Positions 9,510 through 18,139 of a stretch of 64,000 nucleotides of DNA are shown here, piece after piece. The DNA comes from Trinickia diaoshuihuensis (GTDB taxonomy: Bacteria; Pseudomonadota; Gammaproteobacteria; Burkholderiales; Burkholderiaceae). The DNA lies in the NCBI RefSeq assembly GCF_003390925.1, contig NZ_QUBS01000087.1:186001-250000 (forward strand). The letters are read 5' to 3'. Position 1 is the stretch's first letter. Each line of letters starts with the position of its first letter. A program made the translations under genes and the position numbers. Below the pieces are notes generated by a model. It saw nothing but the letters and a program-made list of their open reading frames with translations. It was not told the origin of the DNA and did no database searches.

Positions 9510-12263
9510 ATGCAGATCGATCAAGCGGTGCCCGTTCAGAGGCGGTACACATCCATCTATGTCGACGGGAAAGATAAGACGGATCAAATCAGCGATTGGA
9601 AGCTTTGGTGGGGCGATAAATGTGAGTTGATGTTGACATGCCGTTTTCCGTCCGGAAAGCCATACTCCCGTCCGCTGAGCGAATGCCAAATCATCCCTAC
9701 CGAGGTGGCGCAAGGCCAACTCCTCGCAAAGAAAGGGAGTTCGGTATTTGATGCCGTCGAAAAGGTGGTGATCTACGGCGGCAAATATGCCGTCGTCCAG
9801 TACCCCGGAAACCCAAAAAGCTACCTCATGCCTGCCGAGGGCATGGTCCTCATGCGGGAAGCGTCATTCAAGCGTGAGGCGCCGTTCAGCTACTTTGTCG
9901 CCGTGGCGACGGCTCGCGTGCAGGAGGCGAAAACCCATGCTGCTAAAGAGATCGCCGCCAACGTCCTGCGGCAACTAGAGACGGTGCTCCCGCACGAGGA
10001 CAGCGCACTGAGCGCGTACTGCACGCTCCAAAATCGACGGCGCGAACAGCGGGACGATTCTCTTATCTACCCGTTCGGCGTGAACGAGAGCCAGTTGCGA
10101 GCCGTCGAGCAGGCTTTCGCATCGCAAATCAGCATAATCGAGGGGCCGCCCGGTACCGGCAAGACGCAAACGATATTAAACATCGTCGCCAATATCGTCC
10201 TGCGCGGCAAGTGCGTCGCTATCGTGTCGAACAACAATGCGGCGGTAGAGAACGTCTATGAAAAACTCGAGAAGGCAGGTCTCGAGTACCTCGTCGCCAA
10301 ACTGGGCAATGCCGAAAACCGAGCCGATTTCTTCGCCGAGTTGGCCGCGGTGCCCGTCGAGCCGCCCGAGGCGCCCCCTAGCTCGAGCGCCATTCAATCG
10401 GTCCTGCATAAGCTGAAACGCCTTTTGCAGGCGCAGAACGAGGCGGCGCGCTTGCAAGCGGCGATCGACGAACTCACGGTCGAGTACCGGTACTTGCAGC
10501 AATGGCAACGAGAAAACGTGAAGAGCACGCCTGTCTCGCTCGAAAAGTACAGGCTCTCGCCGCGTAAAAGCGCGGACTTGATGGCCTACCTAACGTACCT
10601 CGCCGAGAATCGGATCAAGCTGAAGGATAGAGTCGATTTGCTCTTGAACTTCGGGATTTTTCGGACCAAACCATTCGGCAATGCGGAGCAGCGAAGATCC
10701 GCGATCTATGCGTTGCAGCTAGAGTTCTATGAAAAGGCATTGCGGGAAAAGCGAGCGGCATTGGCGGTTCATGAGCAGGCACTGAAAGAGGGTGATTTCG
10801 ATGTTTTACTGGACGAACTCCGGCGCGGGTCGATGCTTTATCTGAAGCACTATCTTCATCGGCATATCGCAGGCGACAAAGTGTTCGATTCGCTGAATTA
10901 CCGCAAAAAGTTCAATGAATTTCTCAAACGTTATCCGGTTATCGGCAGCAGCACGCACTCTATCGTCAACTCGATTCGCACCGGCGCCATGCTGGACTAC
11001 ATCATCGTCGACGAAGCATCGCAGCAAGATATCGTGCCCGGCGTGTTGGCGTTGGGGTGCGCGAGGAATCTGATCATCGTCGGGGATAGGAAACAGCTTC
11101 CTCACATTCCGGCAAAGCTAGGTATCGAGCCCCCCGGCGAGTTCTACGACTGCGATAAATACAGTTTGCTCGATTCGTGTGTGAGCCTGTTCGACGGGGC
11201 GGTCCCGATGACATTGTTGAAAGAACACTATCGCTGCCACCCGAAGATCATTCAGTTCTGCAATCAGCAATTCTACGGCAATGAATTGATCCCGATGACA
11301 CGCGATGCCGGTGAACCGGCGTTGAAGCTGCTTGTCACCGCAAAGGGAAATCACGCGCGAGGCAACACAAACCTGCGCGAATTGGACTCGTTGTTGGCGA
11401 CGCTCGACCGATCGGGCGAGACAGTATGGGACGGCGAGAACAGCAGGGGATTCATCGCGCCGTACAACGCGCAAGTCGCGCTGTCGCGCGAGCACTTGCC
11501 GGACGATTTCGTGAACCATACCGTCCACAAGTTTCAGGGGAGAGAGTGCGACGAAATCGTGTTTTCGACAGTACTGGACAAGAAACGCGCGAGCCAGGTC
11601 CGCTTGGATTTCGTCGACGATCCGCACTTGGTCAACGTGGCTGTGTCCAGAGCGAAGAACACATTTACGCTGGTGACGGGCGAAGACGTTTTTGCTCGCA
11701 ACCACGGACATATCGCCGCGTTGGTGCGCTACATGGCGTATTACGCACACGAGCAGCACGTGCTTCGTGCGCCGGTCGTGTCGGCATTCGATCTGCTTTA
11801 CAAGGAGTACGATCGATCACTCGAACGCCTCAACGCAGGGTTGCGCCCAAGCGACTCTAAATTCAAGTCCGAGCAAATTGCGGCGCAGCTACTGCGTGAT
11901 GCGCTTTCGATCGAGGCGCATCGGTCGATGACGTACCACGCGCAGGTGCCGCTGATTCAATTGGTCTCGTCCGCCAACGTCGCGCTCACGCCGCGCGAAC
12001 GCGCATTCATGAAAAACCGCGCGAGCTGCGATTTCGTCGTCTATTTCAAGGTGGGGAAGACGCCGTTGGGCGTAATCGAGGTGGACGGCGGCACCCATGA
12101 CACCGCGGAGCAAGCCGAGCGCGACGCGCTAAAGAACAGCATCCTAGAAAAAGGGGGTATTGCCTTGCTCCGCTTGCGGACCGTCGAAAGCCATATCGAA
12201 GAAAGGATCGCAGCGTTCCTGGGGCAATGGGCAGGCGCGGCGTCGCGCGAGCAGACGATATAG
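9510..12263 (+). CDS. UPF1-like SF1 helicase with C-terminal DUF2726 (PD-(D/E)xK-like) domain
   Basis: A 917-residue helicase of superfamily 1B. A Q-motif-like NESQLRAVEQAF precedes Walker A GPPGTGKT (212-219). Motif II is DEAS (501-504), motif III GDRKQLP, motif IV EHYRCHP, motif V HKFQGRECDE and motif VI VNVAVSRAKN. An insert of about 290 residues separates motifs I and II and looks partly coiled-coil. The C-terminus resembles DUF2726, a VSR-like nuclease fold, with putative catalytic Asp841, Glu857-x-Asp859 and Lys875. A TAA 12 bases upstream fixes the ATG as the first start; no ribosome binding site is evident. Base composition is lower in GC than its neighbours. Helicase-nuclease fusions of this kind recur in anti-phage systems, but the function here is inference. 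Confidence 0.9.
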   Translation: MQIDQAVPVQRRYTSIYVDGKDKTDQISDWKLWWGDKCELMLTCRFPSGKPYSRPLSECQIIPTEVAQGQLLAKKGSSVFDAVEKVVIYGGKYAVVQYPGNPKSYLMPAEGMVLMREASFKREAPFSYFVAVATARVQEAKTHAAKEIAANVLRQLETVLPHEDSALSAYCTLQNRRREQRDDSLIYPFGVNESQLRAVEQAFASQISIIEGPPGTGKTQTILNIVANIVLRGKCVAIVSNNNAAVENVYEKLEKAGLEYLVAKLGNAENRADFFAELAAVPVEPPEAPPSSSAIQSVLHKLKRLLQAQNEAARLQAAIDELTVEYRYLQQWQRENVKSTPVSLEKYRLSPRKSADLMAYLTYLAENRIKLKDRVDLLLNFGIFRTKPFGNAEQRRSAIYALQLEFYEKALREKRAALAVHEQALKEGDFDVLLDELRRGSMLYLKHYLHRHIAGDKVFDSLNYRKKFNEFLKRYPVIGSSTHSIVNSIRTGAMLDYIIVDEASQQDIVPGVLALGCARNLIIVGDRKQLPHIPAKLGIEPPGEFYDCDKYSLLDSCVSLFDGAVPMTLLKEHYRCHPKIIQFCNQQFYGNELIPMTRDAGEPALKLLVTAKGNHARGNTNLRELDSLLATLDRSGETVWDGENSRGFIAPYNAQVALSREHLPDDFVNHTVHKFQGRECDEIVFSTVLDKKRASQVRLDFVDDPHLVNVAVSRAKNTFTLVTGEDVFARNHGHIAALVRYMAYYAHEQHVLRAPVVSAFDLLYKEYDRSLERLNAGLRPSDSKFKSEQIAAQLLRDALSIEAHRSMTYHAQVPLIQLVSSANVALTPRERAFMKNRASCDFVVYFKVGKTPLGVIEVDGGTHDTAEQAERDALKNSILEKGGIALLRLRTVESHIEERIAAFLGQWAGAASREQTI

Positions 12264-12322
12264 ACGCATTGCCGGGCTTGGGCGCGGCCGCACCCGGCAG
12301 TAAGGCAGCCGCGCCCGGACAC

Positions 12323-13270
12323 TTATGCCGCCTGTGCCCCTACGCTCGCTTTCGTTCGACCCGTGGTTTGCATCAGAGGCTCTCGCGCAAACACCTCGGC
12401 CACCCAATCCGCGAATACGCGCACCTTTCTCGGCAAGTGCCGGTTGCGCGCATACATGATCGAGATCGCTCGCGGTGGCGAGCAGTAGTCTTTGAGAATT
12501 TCGATCAGCTCGCCGCGTTCGAGATGCGGCGCCAGCGGATAGACGGCGCTCTTGAGTAACCCGAGCCCATGCAGGCCGCACGAAATATAAGCATCGACAT
12601 CGTTGACGGCGATCAACCCGCGCATGTCCACGGTCTCGACGACGCCGCCCACTAGATAGTCCCAGCTACGCACACGGCCCGTGTTGCTCGAGACGTAGTT
12701 CACGCCGATGTGGTTGTGTAAATCGGCGATCGTTTTCGGCTCGCCGTATTTTTCCAAATAACTCGGCGAGGCGCAGGTGATGCGGCGCATGTTGCCGATA
12801 CGGCGGGCGACGAGCCCGGAGTCCTCTAGCTCGCCTGTGCGAATCACGCAATCGACTCCTTCTTCCACGATATCGACTTGCCGATCGCTCAGCCCCATTT
12901 CGATTTCGATGTCGGGATAGCGTTCGAAGAAGTCGGGCAGGGCGGGGATGATGATCATCTTCGCAATCAGCGCGGGCAGATTCACCTTCAGCCGCCCCTT
13001 GGGATTGAGTTTCGCGTGCGTGAGTTCGGCTTCCATCTCGTCCACCTCGGCGAGCACGCGAATGCTGCGCTGATAGTAGGCCTCGCCGTCATCCGTGACG
13101 CTGATGCTGCGCGTCGTGCGATTCAGCAAGCGCGCCCCGAGATGCGCTTCCAGCGCCTGCACGGTACGCGAGACCTGCGGCGCCGCCAATTGCAGCGATT
13201 CAGCCGCCTTCACGAAGCTGCGAGACTCCACGACGCGCGTAAATACCTTCATTGCAAAGAAGCGGTCCAT
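12323..13270 (-). CDS. LysR family transcriptional regulator
   Basis: The 315 residues have the usual LysR layout: an N-terminal winged helix-turn-helix (residues 1-60, with AAESLQLAAPQVSRTVQALE) and a periplasmic-binding-protein-like effector domain (about 90-295). It belongs to the CrgA/AaeR-like branch, judging by MDRFFAMKVFTRVVE at the start and the RTGELEDSGLVARRI block in the effector domain. It is divergent from the DUF4148 gene across 230 bases, so that gene may be its target. The effector is unknown. It is convergent with the helicase gene. Confidence 0.93.
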   Translation of the reverse strand: MDRFFAMKVFTRVVESRSFVKAAESLQLAAPQVSRTVQALEAHLGARLLNRTTRSISVTDDGEAYYQRSIRVLAEVDEMEAELTHAKLNPKGRLKVNLPALIAKMIIIPALPDFFERYPDIEIEMGLSDRQVDIVEEGVDCVIRTGELEDSGLVARRIGNMRRITCASPSYLEKYGEPKTIADLHNHIGVNYVSSNTGRVRSWDYLVGGVVETVDMRGLIAVNDVDAYISCGLHGLGLLKSAVYPLAPHLERGELIEILKDYCSPPRAISIMYARNRHLPRKVRVFADWVAEVFAREPLMQTTGRTKASVGAQAA

Positions 13271-13500
13271 GACCTACCTCCGTTTCGTATCGTTCTTTTA
13301 TCCCAACGCAATCGCCATCGATCGGACCGTTGCGCAATGCGCAATGCGTTCCGCACACGCCTGTCGATTGTTATCCCAGCGGCACCAATGAATTCCGGAA
13401 AACCGTCTTTATCAGGGAAGACCCTAAGCCTACACTGCATTCACCCGCTGCACACGACTGTGTTCGCAGCCCCTTATAACAGTAGTCGGAGGTTGTCATC

Positions 13501-13824
13501 ATGAATACGCTCATCAAACAACTCGTCGTCGCCGTCGCGCTCGTCGCTCCTGTGGCATCTTCGTTCGCACAATCGAATCAACCGCTGACGCGCGACCAAG
13601 TGCGCGCGGATTTGGTGCGTTTGGAACAAGCCGGATACAACCCGCGCGATTGGCAGCATTACCCGGAAAACATTCAAGCCGCGGAGCAACGCGTGAGCGC
13701 CGGTCAAGGCGCGGCCGATACGAGCGGCTACGGGCCGAGCACCGAAGGCACGTCGCAAGCGGGACACAGTGCGACGAACGGTGCTGTCAGCACGTACTCG
13801 CCGCCGATCTATCAGCACAACTAA
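13501..13824 (+). CDS. DUF4148 domain-containing secreted protein
   Basis: A 107-residue exported protein of a family common in Burkholderia. A signal peptide covers about residues 1-23 and ends at a likely cleavage after SSFA. The mature part begins with LTRDQVRADLVRLEQAGYNP, the DUF4148 signature, followed by a low-complexity Gly/Ser/Thr-rich tail. The function of the family is not established. A GGAGG-like sequence precedes the ATG. Two hairpins with terminator character follow the gene. The divergent LysR gene is the obvious candidate regulator. Confidence 0.9.
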   Translation: MNTLIKQLVVAVALVAPVASSFAQSNQPLTRDQVRADLVRLEQAGYNPRDWQHYPENIQAAEQRVSAGQGAADTSGYGPSTEGTSQAGHSATNGAVSTYSPPIYQHN

Positions 13825-13851
13825 GGATCGGTCTTACAGTGGTCAACGCGA

Positions 13852-13884
13852 TTGGGCGATGCGTTTCACACGCATCGCCCAATT
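13852..13884. terminator. Intrinsic terminator after the DUF4148 gene
   Basis: A 13-base perfect stem, TTGGGCGATGCGT (13852-13864) with 13870-13882, has a 5-base loop and short flanking A and T runs. It can act in either direction. Confidence 0.75.
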
Positions 13885-13977
13885 TGCGCGGCACCCAACG
13901 CAAACGGCCCGGCGCATAGGCGAGCCAGGCAAGGGTAGCCGAATTTCTCCGAGCCGCTGGGTATCCCGGTGGTGTTT

Positions 13978-14006
13978 GCCCAGGCCACCGCGGCCTGGGC
14001 TTTTTT
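13978..14006 (+). terminator. Second intrinsic terminator, before ohr 3' end
   Basis: GCCCAGGCC (13978-13986) pairs perfectly with GGCCTGGGC (13992-14000) and six T residues follow. It reads on the + strand and protects the convergent ohr gene from read-through. Confidence 0.85.
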
Positions 14007-14019
14007 CTACATGCGCGCG

Positions 14020-14445
14020 TTAGACGAGCGTCAGCGTGACGTCGATGTTGTTGCGGGTCGCATTCGAGTAAGGGCACACTTGGTGCGCTTTTTCGACGAG
14101 CGCTTGTGCGTTCGCGCGGTCCATGCCGGGCAGCGAAATCTTCAATTCCACTTCGATGCCGAAACCGTTCGGAATTGCGCCGATGCCGACGCTGCCTTCG
14201 ATCGAAACGTCTTGCGGCAAAGCAATCTTGTCGCGCGCCGCCACGAACTTCATGGCGCCGATGAAGCAGGCGCTATAGCCGGCCGCGAACAATTGCTCGG
14301 GGTTCGCGCCGTCGCCGCCCGCGCCACCCAATTCGCGCGGCGTGGTCAAGCGCAGGTCGAGACCGCTATCGGGAACCACCGCGCGGCCATCGCGGCCGCC
14401 CGTGGCACGAGCATGAGCACGGTAGAGAACTTTTTCGATCGACAT
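14020..14445 (-). CDS. ohr: Organic hydroperoxide resistance protein (Ohr subfamily of OsmC)
   Basis: Thiol peroxidase that reduces organic hydroperoxides and peroxynitrite in the cytoplasm, usually recycled by lipoylated proteins. The 141 residues carry both active-site cysteines: Cys60 in [11 protein letters not shown] and Cys124 in AHQVCPYSN. The Ohr-type loop [10 protein letters not shown] is present. Ohr genes are usually controlled by the MarR-type sensor OhrR; here the nearest regulator is a TetR protein, and a palindrome matching one in the tetR promoter lies in the ohr promoter. Confidence 0.96.
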   Translation of the reverse strand: MSIEKVLYRAHARATGGRDGRAVVPDSGLDLRLTTPRELGGAGGDGANPEQLFAAGYSACFIGAMKFVAARDKIALPQDVSIEGSVGIGAIPNGFGIEVELKISLPGMDRANAQALVEKAHQVCPYSNATRNNIDVTLTLV

Positions 14446-14567
14446 GGTGCAACTCCTATCAAAATTCGACTGTTGGTGGGTGGGCCGGCCTAGCCGGTTC
14501 AGGATAGGCCATTCCTAAAAAACTGCCGGTTGCTGCGAACTGCTTCACTACGGTCATCGTACTTCAA

Positions 14568-14600
14568 ATCTATCTACTAGGAGATAGATATCCGAGTCAA
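14568..14600 (-). promoter_or_regulatory. ohr promoter with embedded TetR operator
   Basis: Reading the - strand, -35 TTGACT (plus 14595-14600) and -10 TAGATA (plus 14571-14576) are 18 bases apart. A 22-base near-palindrome at 14568-14589, with perfect 8-base arms ATCTATCT and AGATAGAT around ACTAGG, covers the -10 and most of the spacer. The same core (CTACTAG followed by AG) sits in the tetR promoter, so repression by the adjacent TetR protein is likely. Confidence 0.7.
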
Positions 14601-14641
14601 CGAAAAGGGCGTCGAATACGCCCTCTCAAAGGTTCTCGCTC

Positions 14642-15214
14642 CTACGCCGGTCTCGACAACTTGAACGACGCTTCCACTTCCTCCAGGCGGCTCTTACTGC
14701 GAAACAATCGGCTGGCGAGCCCGGCGCCCTGCAGCGCCGCGAAAAACGCGCGCGCCGCTTGTTCAGGCGAGGCGCTCGATGCGAGGGTGCCGTTGCGGGC
14801 GCCCTCGGCAAAGACCTGAGTCAGCCAACTCTCGTTGGCCCTGAAAAACGCCTGCACCGCCAGACGCACGGGCTCCGGCAACGTTTCGATATCGGCGGCC
14901 AGCATGCCGCATAGGCAAATATGGTCGCCGTCGCCGAGCGTGCGGCCGAACATCTTCGCGAATGTCGCCAGCTTTGCCTGCGCCGGCAAGCCGGCGTCGA
15001 TCGTTTGCACCGCGTCTTGCACTTCCCGCGTATAGACCTGAACGGCTTCGAGCACCAGATCGTCTTTCGATGGAAAGTAGTAATGAATGCTCGAGGTCTT
15101 CACGCCGACGAGATCGGATAGGTCGCGATAGCTAAACCCGTTGTAGCCACGCAGCATCATCAGCGTGATGGCGTGATCGAGGATTTGCTCGCGGACTGTC
15201 TTCGTCGTTTCCAT
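14642..15214 (-). CDS. TetR/AcrR family transcriptional regulator
   Basis: The 190 residues from the ATG at 15214 comprise an N-terminal TetR helix-turn-helix (about 10-55, with FSYRDLSDLVGVKTSSIHYYFPSKD split over helices 2-4) and an all-helical ligand domain. A CLCG motif in the ligand domain places two cysteines close together and could allow oxidant sensing; this is inference. An earlier in-frame ATG at 15250 would lie inside the gene's own promoter, so it is rejected. The gene reads toward ohr, about 200 bases upstream of it. Matching palindromes in both promoters suggest autoregulation plus control of ohr. Confidence 0.93.
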   Translation of the reverse strand: METTKTVREQILDHAITLMMLRGYNGFSYRDLSDLVGVKTSSIHYYFPSKDDLVLEAVQVYTREVQDAVQTIDAGLPAQAKLATFAKMFGRTLGDGDHICLCGMLAADIETLPEPVRLAVQAFFRANESWLTQVFAEGARNGTLASSASPEQAARAFFAALQGAGLASRLFRSKSRLEEVEASFKLSRPA

Positions 15215-15221
15215 GAGGTGT

Positions 15222-15250
15222 ACTTTATCTACTAGTAGGTAGAGAGTCAA
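15222..15250 (-). promoter_or_regulatory. tetR promoter with embedded operator
   Basis: On the - strand, -35 TTGACT (plus 15245-15250) and -10 TAAAGT (plus 15222-15227) are exactly 17 bases apart. The spacer contains a perfect CTACTAGTAG palindrome (15229-15238), extended to TATCTACT/AGTAGGTA with one mismatch. This matches the operator at 14568-14589. Confidence 0.7.
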
Positions 15251-15274
15251 GCGGTTCGTGCATCTTTCTTCGCG

Positions 15275-16756
15275 TCAAGCCTCGGGTTGGGTCTCCGGTG
15301 CGTGGTGCCGGCGTTTGTCCTCGTACATAGCCGCGTCGGCCTCGCGCAGCATGTCTTCGAGCCGGTCGCCGCGTTCGCAGGTGGCCCAGCCCATCGAAAA
15401 GCTCAGCGTCGGGCCCGAGTAGAACTGGTTGTTCAGCTCGATGATCTGGCGAATGCCGTCGGCGACGACCTCGGTTTCGCGCTCGTTCGCGCCCGGCAGC
15501 AACACGGCGAACTCGTCTCCCCCGATCCGCGCGGCCTGATAGGGCTTGTGAATCGCCTTGGCGAGCACTTCGCCGGCCCGGCGCAACAACCCGTCGCCGG
15601 CGGCGTGGCCGAGTTGGTCGTTGACCGTTTTCAAGTCGTTCAAATCGACGATGATCGCGCTGACGGGGAACGGGCCCTTGCGTTCGAGCCGGTTCAATTC
15701 GTCGACGTAGAACGAGCGATTCTTCAGTTTGGTCAGCACATCGTGTTTGCCGAGGTATTCGAGGTACGCTTCGGCCTTTTTGCGAGCTGTGATGTCGGTC
15801 AATGCAAGCAGCACGAGATCCCATTCGTGCTCGTGGCCGGGGAAAACCGAAAACTGCAAGTGCAAATGCACTTCGCTGCCGTCGAGCGAGTAGTTCAAGA
15901 CTTCGCGCTGCTGGAAGAGGCGTCCCTCCCAAAGATCGATCAATTGCTCGCGAAAGTGAGGCCGCATGTCGTCGCGAAAGACCTCGGGCAAGCGGCCGAG
16001 CAGCGCGGCCTTATCGTCTGCCTTGAACAAGTCGATGGTGTAGCGGTTTACGTCGAGCACGACGATTTCTTCCATGCAGCGTTCGACGAACTCGGGGTGC
16101 ACGTCCGTGAACGTGCGGAAATCGGTGATGCCTTGCTCGCGCACTTCGTCGATGAGCGCCTTGATGCGGCGAAAATCCTCGATCCACAACGACACCGGCG
16201 CGTGCTCGAAGAGCCCTTGCGCATATCGATGACTGGACAAGGCGCGCCGGCGCGCGTCTTCGAGATCGGTGATGTCGTCGATCGCGACCAGCACGCGGTC
16301 CCACGTCGTTTCATGCCCCGGCATGATCACGCCCTTGAGCATGATGTCCAAACGGCGGCCGTCGAGCCGGTAGTTCACGCTCTTGCTCTCGAACGAGAGA
16401 CTGCCCGACCACATCTGTTCGAGCTCTTCGATATGCGCTTCGAGCATGTCGTCGCGCAGGACGTCGGCCAGGCGCGCCGACAGTTCTTCGAAGTCGCGCG
16501 CACCGTACAGATCGAGCGTGCGGCGGTTGACCCGGAGTACGCGGATACAGGCGGAACACTGCGCAACGCGCCGTGTGTCGGCTTGTAAAAACGCGCGCAG
16601 GTCGTTCACGCCATCGTTGCGCCACGTATCGAATAACGCGCGCAAGCGGCTGTAGTCCTCGAGCCACAGCGAGGTGGGCGTGAGATCGAACAGGTCGAGC
16701 GGGGCAACGCTCGAGGCGTCGAGGGCGGCTGCTTCGTTCAATGGGGCTGGTTTCAT
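15275..16756 (-). CDS. GGDEF protein with two tandem PAS-like sensor domains
   Basis: A probable diguanylate cyclase making cyclic di-GMP. The 493 residues consist of two related N-terminal sensor units (about 28-165 and 188-325) and a C-terminal GGDEF domain (about 335-485). The units share blocks such as LWLEDYSRLRALFD and LWIEDFRRIKALID, and VNRRTLDLY and VNRYTIDLF, so they arose by duplication. The active-site loop is intact (RIGGDEFA). The inhibitory RxxD site expected just upstream is replaced by KPYQ, so feedback inhibition is probably absent. No transmembrane segment is evident, so the protein is likely cytosolic. It sits upstream of tetR on the same strand. Confidence 0.92.
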   Translation of the reverse strand: MKPAPLNEAAALDASSVAPLDLFDLTPTSLWLEDYSRLRALFDTWRNDGVNDLRAFLQADTRRVAQCSACIRVLRVNRRTLDLYGARDFEELSARLADVLRDDMLEAHIEELEQMWSGSLSFESKSVNYRLDGRRLDIMLKGVIMPGHETTWDRVLVAIDDITDLEDARRRALSSHRYAQGLFEHAPVSLWIEDFRRIKALIDEVREQGITDFRTFTDVHPEFVERCMEEIVVLDVNRYTIDLFKADDKAALLGRLPEVFRDDMRPHFREQLIDLWEGRLFQQREVLNYSLDGSEVHLHLQFSVFPGHEHEWDLVLLALTDITARKKAEAYLEYLGKHDVLTKLKNRSFYVDELNRLERKGPFPVSAIIVDLNDLKTVNDQLGHAAGDGLLRRAGEVLAKAIHKPYQAARIGGDEFAVLLPGANERETEVVADGIRQIIELNNQFYSGPTLSFSMGWATCERGDRLEDMLREADAAMYEDKRRHHAPETQPEA

Positions 16757-16889
16757 AGCGGGCTGATCGGCGATATGCGTCTGCGATGCGGTGATGCCGG
16801 AGGGGAGTTTACGCTTCGATTAACGGCCGCGCGCCGTCGAAACTGAAGCATCGATCGATGCGGCAAAACGGCGCGGCTGCCGCACTCGG

Positions 16890-17708
16890 CTAGCGCGGTT
16901 CATGCATGCACAGTTTGCCCGAGGCGGCCTCGAGCATCGTCGTCACTTGATCGAGCGAGGGCGCGACGTATTCGTCGATGCGCCGCATGTAGGGCGTCGT
17001 CAACGACGCGATCGCATGACCGGCCGGGCCGAGGATCGGGAAGGTAACGTCGGTCACGCCAAACGTCTGCGCGCTGTCCTTGCGCAAATGACCGCGCGTG
17101 CGAATGGAGGTCAACGTCGCGGCGAGCGCGCGTTCGTCGAGCGCGATTTCGCCCTTGACCTTCGTGTGTTCCGCGAGCATATGCGCACGCTCGGCCTCGC
17201 TTTGGAAGGCGAGCATGACCTGGCCCGACGCCGTATCGATCAATCCCACGTGCGAGCCGAGGCGAATCGACAGCCCCCACGTTCCGGGGCCGTCGACTTG
17301 CGCAATGACGAGCAAGTTGCCGCGGTCGTACACAGTCAGGTGGCACGACTGCTCGGCTTCGTCCGCAAACGCCTGCATGACGGGCAGCGCCGCCGCAATG
17401 AAGCGGTTCATCGGGGGATGGCGGTGCGCCAGCGCGAACAGCTTCAAGCTCAGCGAATAGCGGTCGCCGCCCGCCGATCGCACGACGTATTGCCGCGCCA
17501 CGAGCCGCTCGAGCATGCGGTAGATCTCGCTCGCGTTGCGGCCCAGCGCTTTCATGATCTCGGCTCGCGTCAGCCCGTCCTTTTGTTCGGACAACAGCTC
17601 GAGGATGTCGAGCCCTTTGTCGAGCGCCGGAGCACGGTAACGGTCCGCTTCATCGAGCGCTGCGTCGATGGCGGTGTCGGCCGATTGAGGAGATTTCGCG
17701 GATTTCAC
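16890..17708 (-). CDS. IclR family transcriptional regulator
   Basis: A 272-residue IclR-type regulator with an N-terminal winged helix (about 25-90, DKGLDILELLSEQKDGLTRAEI) and a GAF-like C-terminal effector domain (about 105-265, with GLIDTASGQVMLAF). The start is a GTG at 17708. It is divergent from the UxaA/aldo-keto reductase/SDR/FAH operon across 430 bases that contain two palindromes, so it most likely controls that sugar-acid operon. The inducer is probably a pathway intermediate; this is inference. Confidence 0.93.
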   Translation of the reverse strand: MKSAKSPQSADTAIDAALDEADRYRAPALDKGLDILELLSEQKDGLTRAEIMKALGRNASEIYRMLERLVARQYVVRSAGGDRYSLSLKLFALAHRHPPMNRFIAAALPVMQAFADEAEQSCHLTVYDRGNLLVIAQVDGPGTWGLSIRLGSHVGLIDTASGQVMLAFQSEAERAHMLAEHTKVKGEIALDERALAATLTSIRTRGHLRKDSAQTFGVTDVTFPILGPAGHAIASLTTPYMRRIDEYVAPSLDQVTTMLEAASGKLCMHEPR

Positions 17709-18139
17709 TGGGGCTCAGCCTCGTAGCATGGGGTACTTAAGGGAAAACACGGGCGAACGCCATGCTTGACGGTCATATGTCCGTATATGAATAATAAGTT
17801 CATCCATGAACGAGTGCATCCAGGATATTTCTCGCCGATGCACCGGCAGGACGAGCGGAGCGAAGCCCACGGGGCACCTGCTCAGCCAAAAGCAGCAGCA
17901 TAACCAAGCCGCCTCGGAGACGACGAAAAGATCGGGCCGCATCGGCCCGTCCCGTTGCGTCTTGCCGGCGCAATACAGCTAAGCATGGAGATCGAAGCCG
18001 CGCGAAAGCGCCATTCGGACCAGGAGACGACTATCACACCGAGCATCGAACCGGTTCGCGCCGGGCATTGGGCAGTTCGTTCAATCCATTTCGTATCGAA
18101 GCGCTTGCGCGCGTCGCCGGCAGTCAGGAGTGACGCTCG
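17709..18139. other. Intergenic control region between iclR and the sugar operon
   Basis: This 431-base gap contains two palindromes at 17773-17811, described separately, and an AT-rich stretch around 17775-17805. The remainder, about 17830-18120, has no convincing gene. A 10-base tandem duplication at 18131-18150 overlaps the start of the next gene. Confidence 0.5.
17773..17811. promoter_or_regulatory. Candidate IclR operators
   Basis: Two inverted repeats lie about 75-100 bases upstream of iclR. TCATAT (17773-17778) pairs with ATATGA (17785-17790) across six bases. GTTCAT (17798-17803) pairs with ATGAAC (17806-17811) across two bases. They are in the AT-rich part of the divergent gap, where an IclR-type regulator would be expected to bind. 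Confidence 0.45.

Noticed and set aside
12266-12320. GC-rich inverted repeats between the helicase gene and the LysR gene
   Set aside because: TGCCGGG/CCCGGCA can pair, but there is no T run on either strand, so I do not call a terminator.
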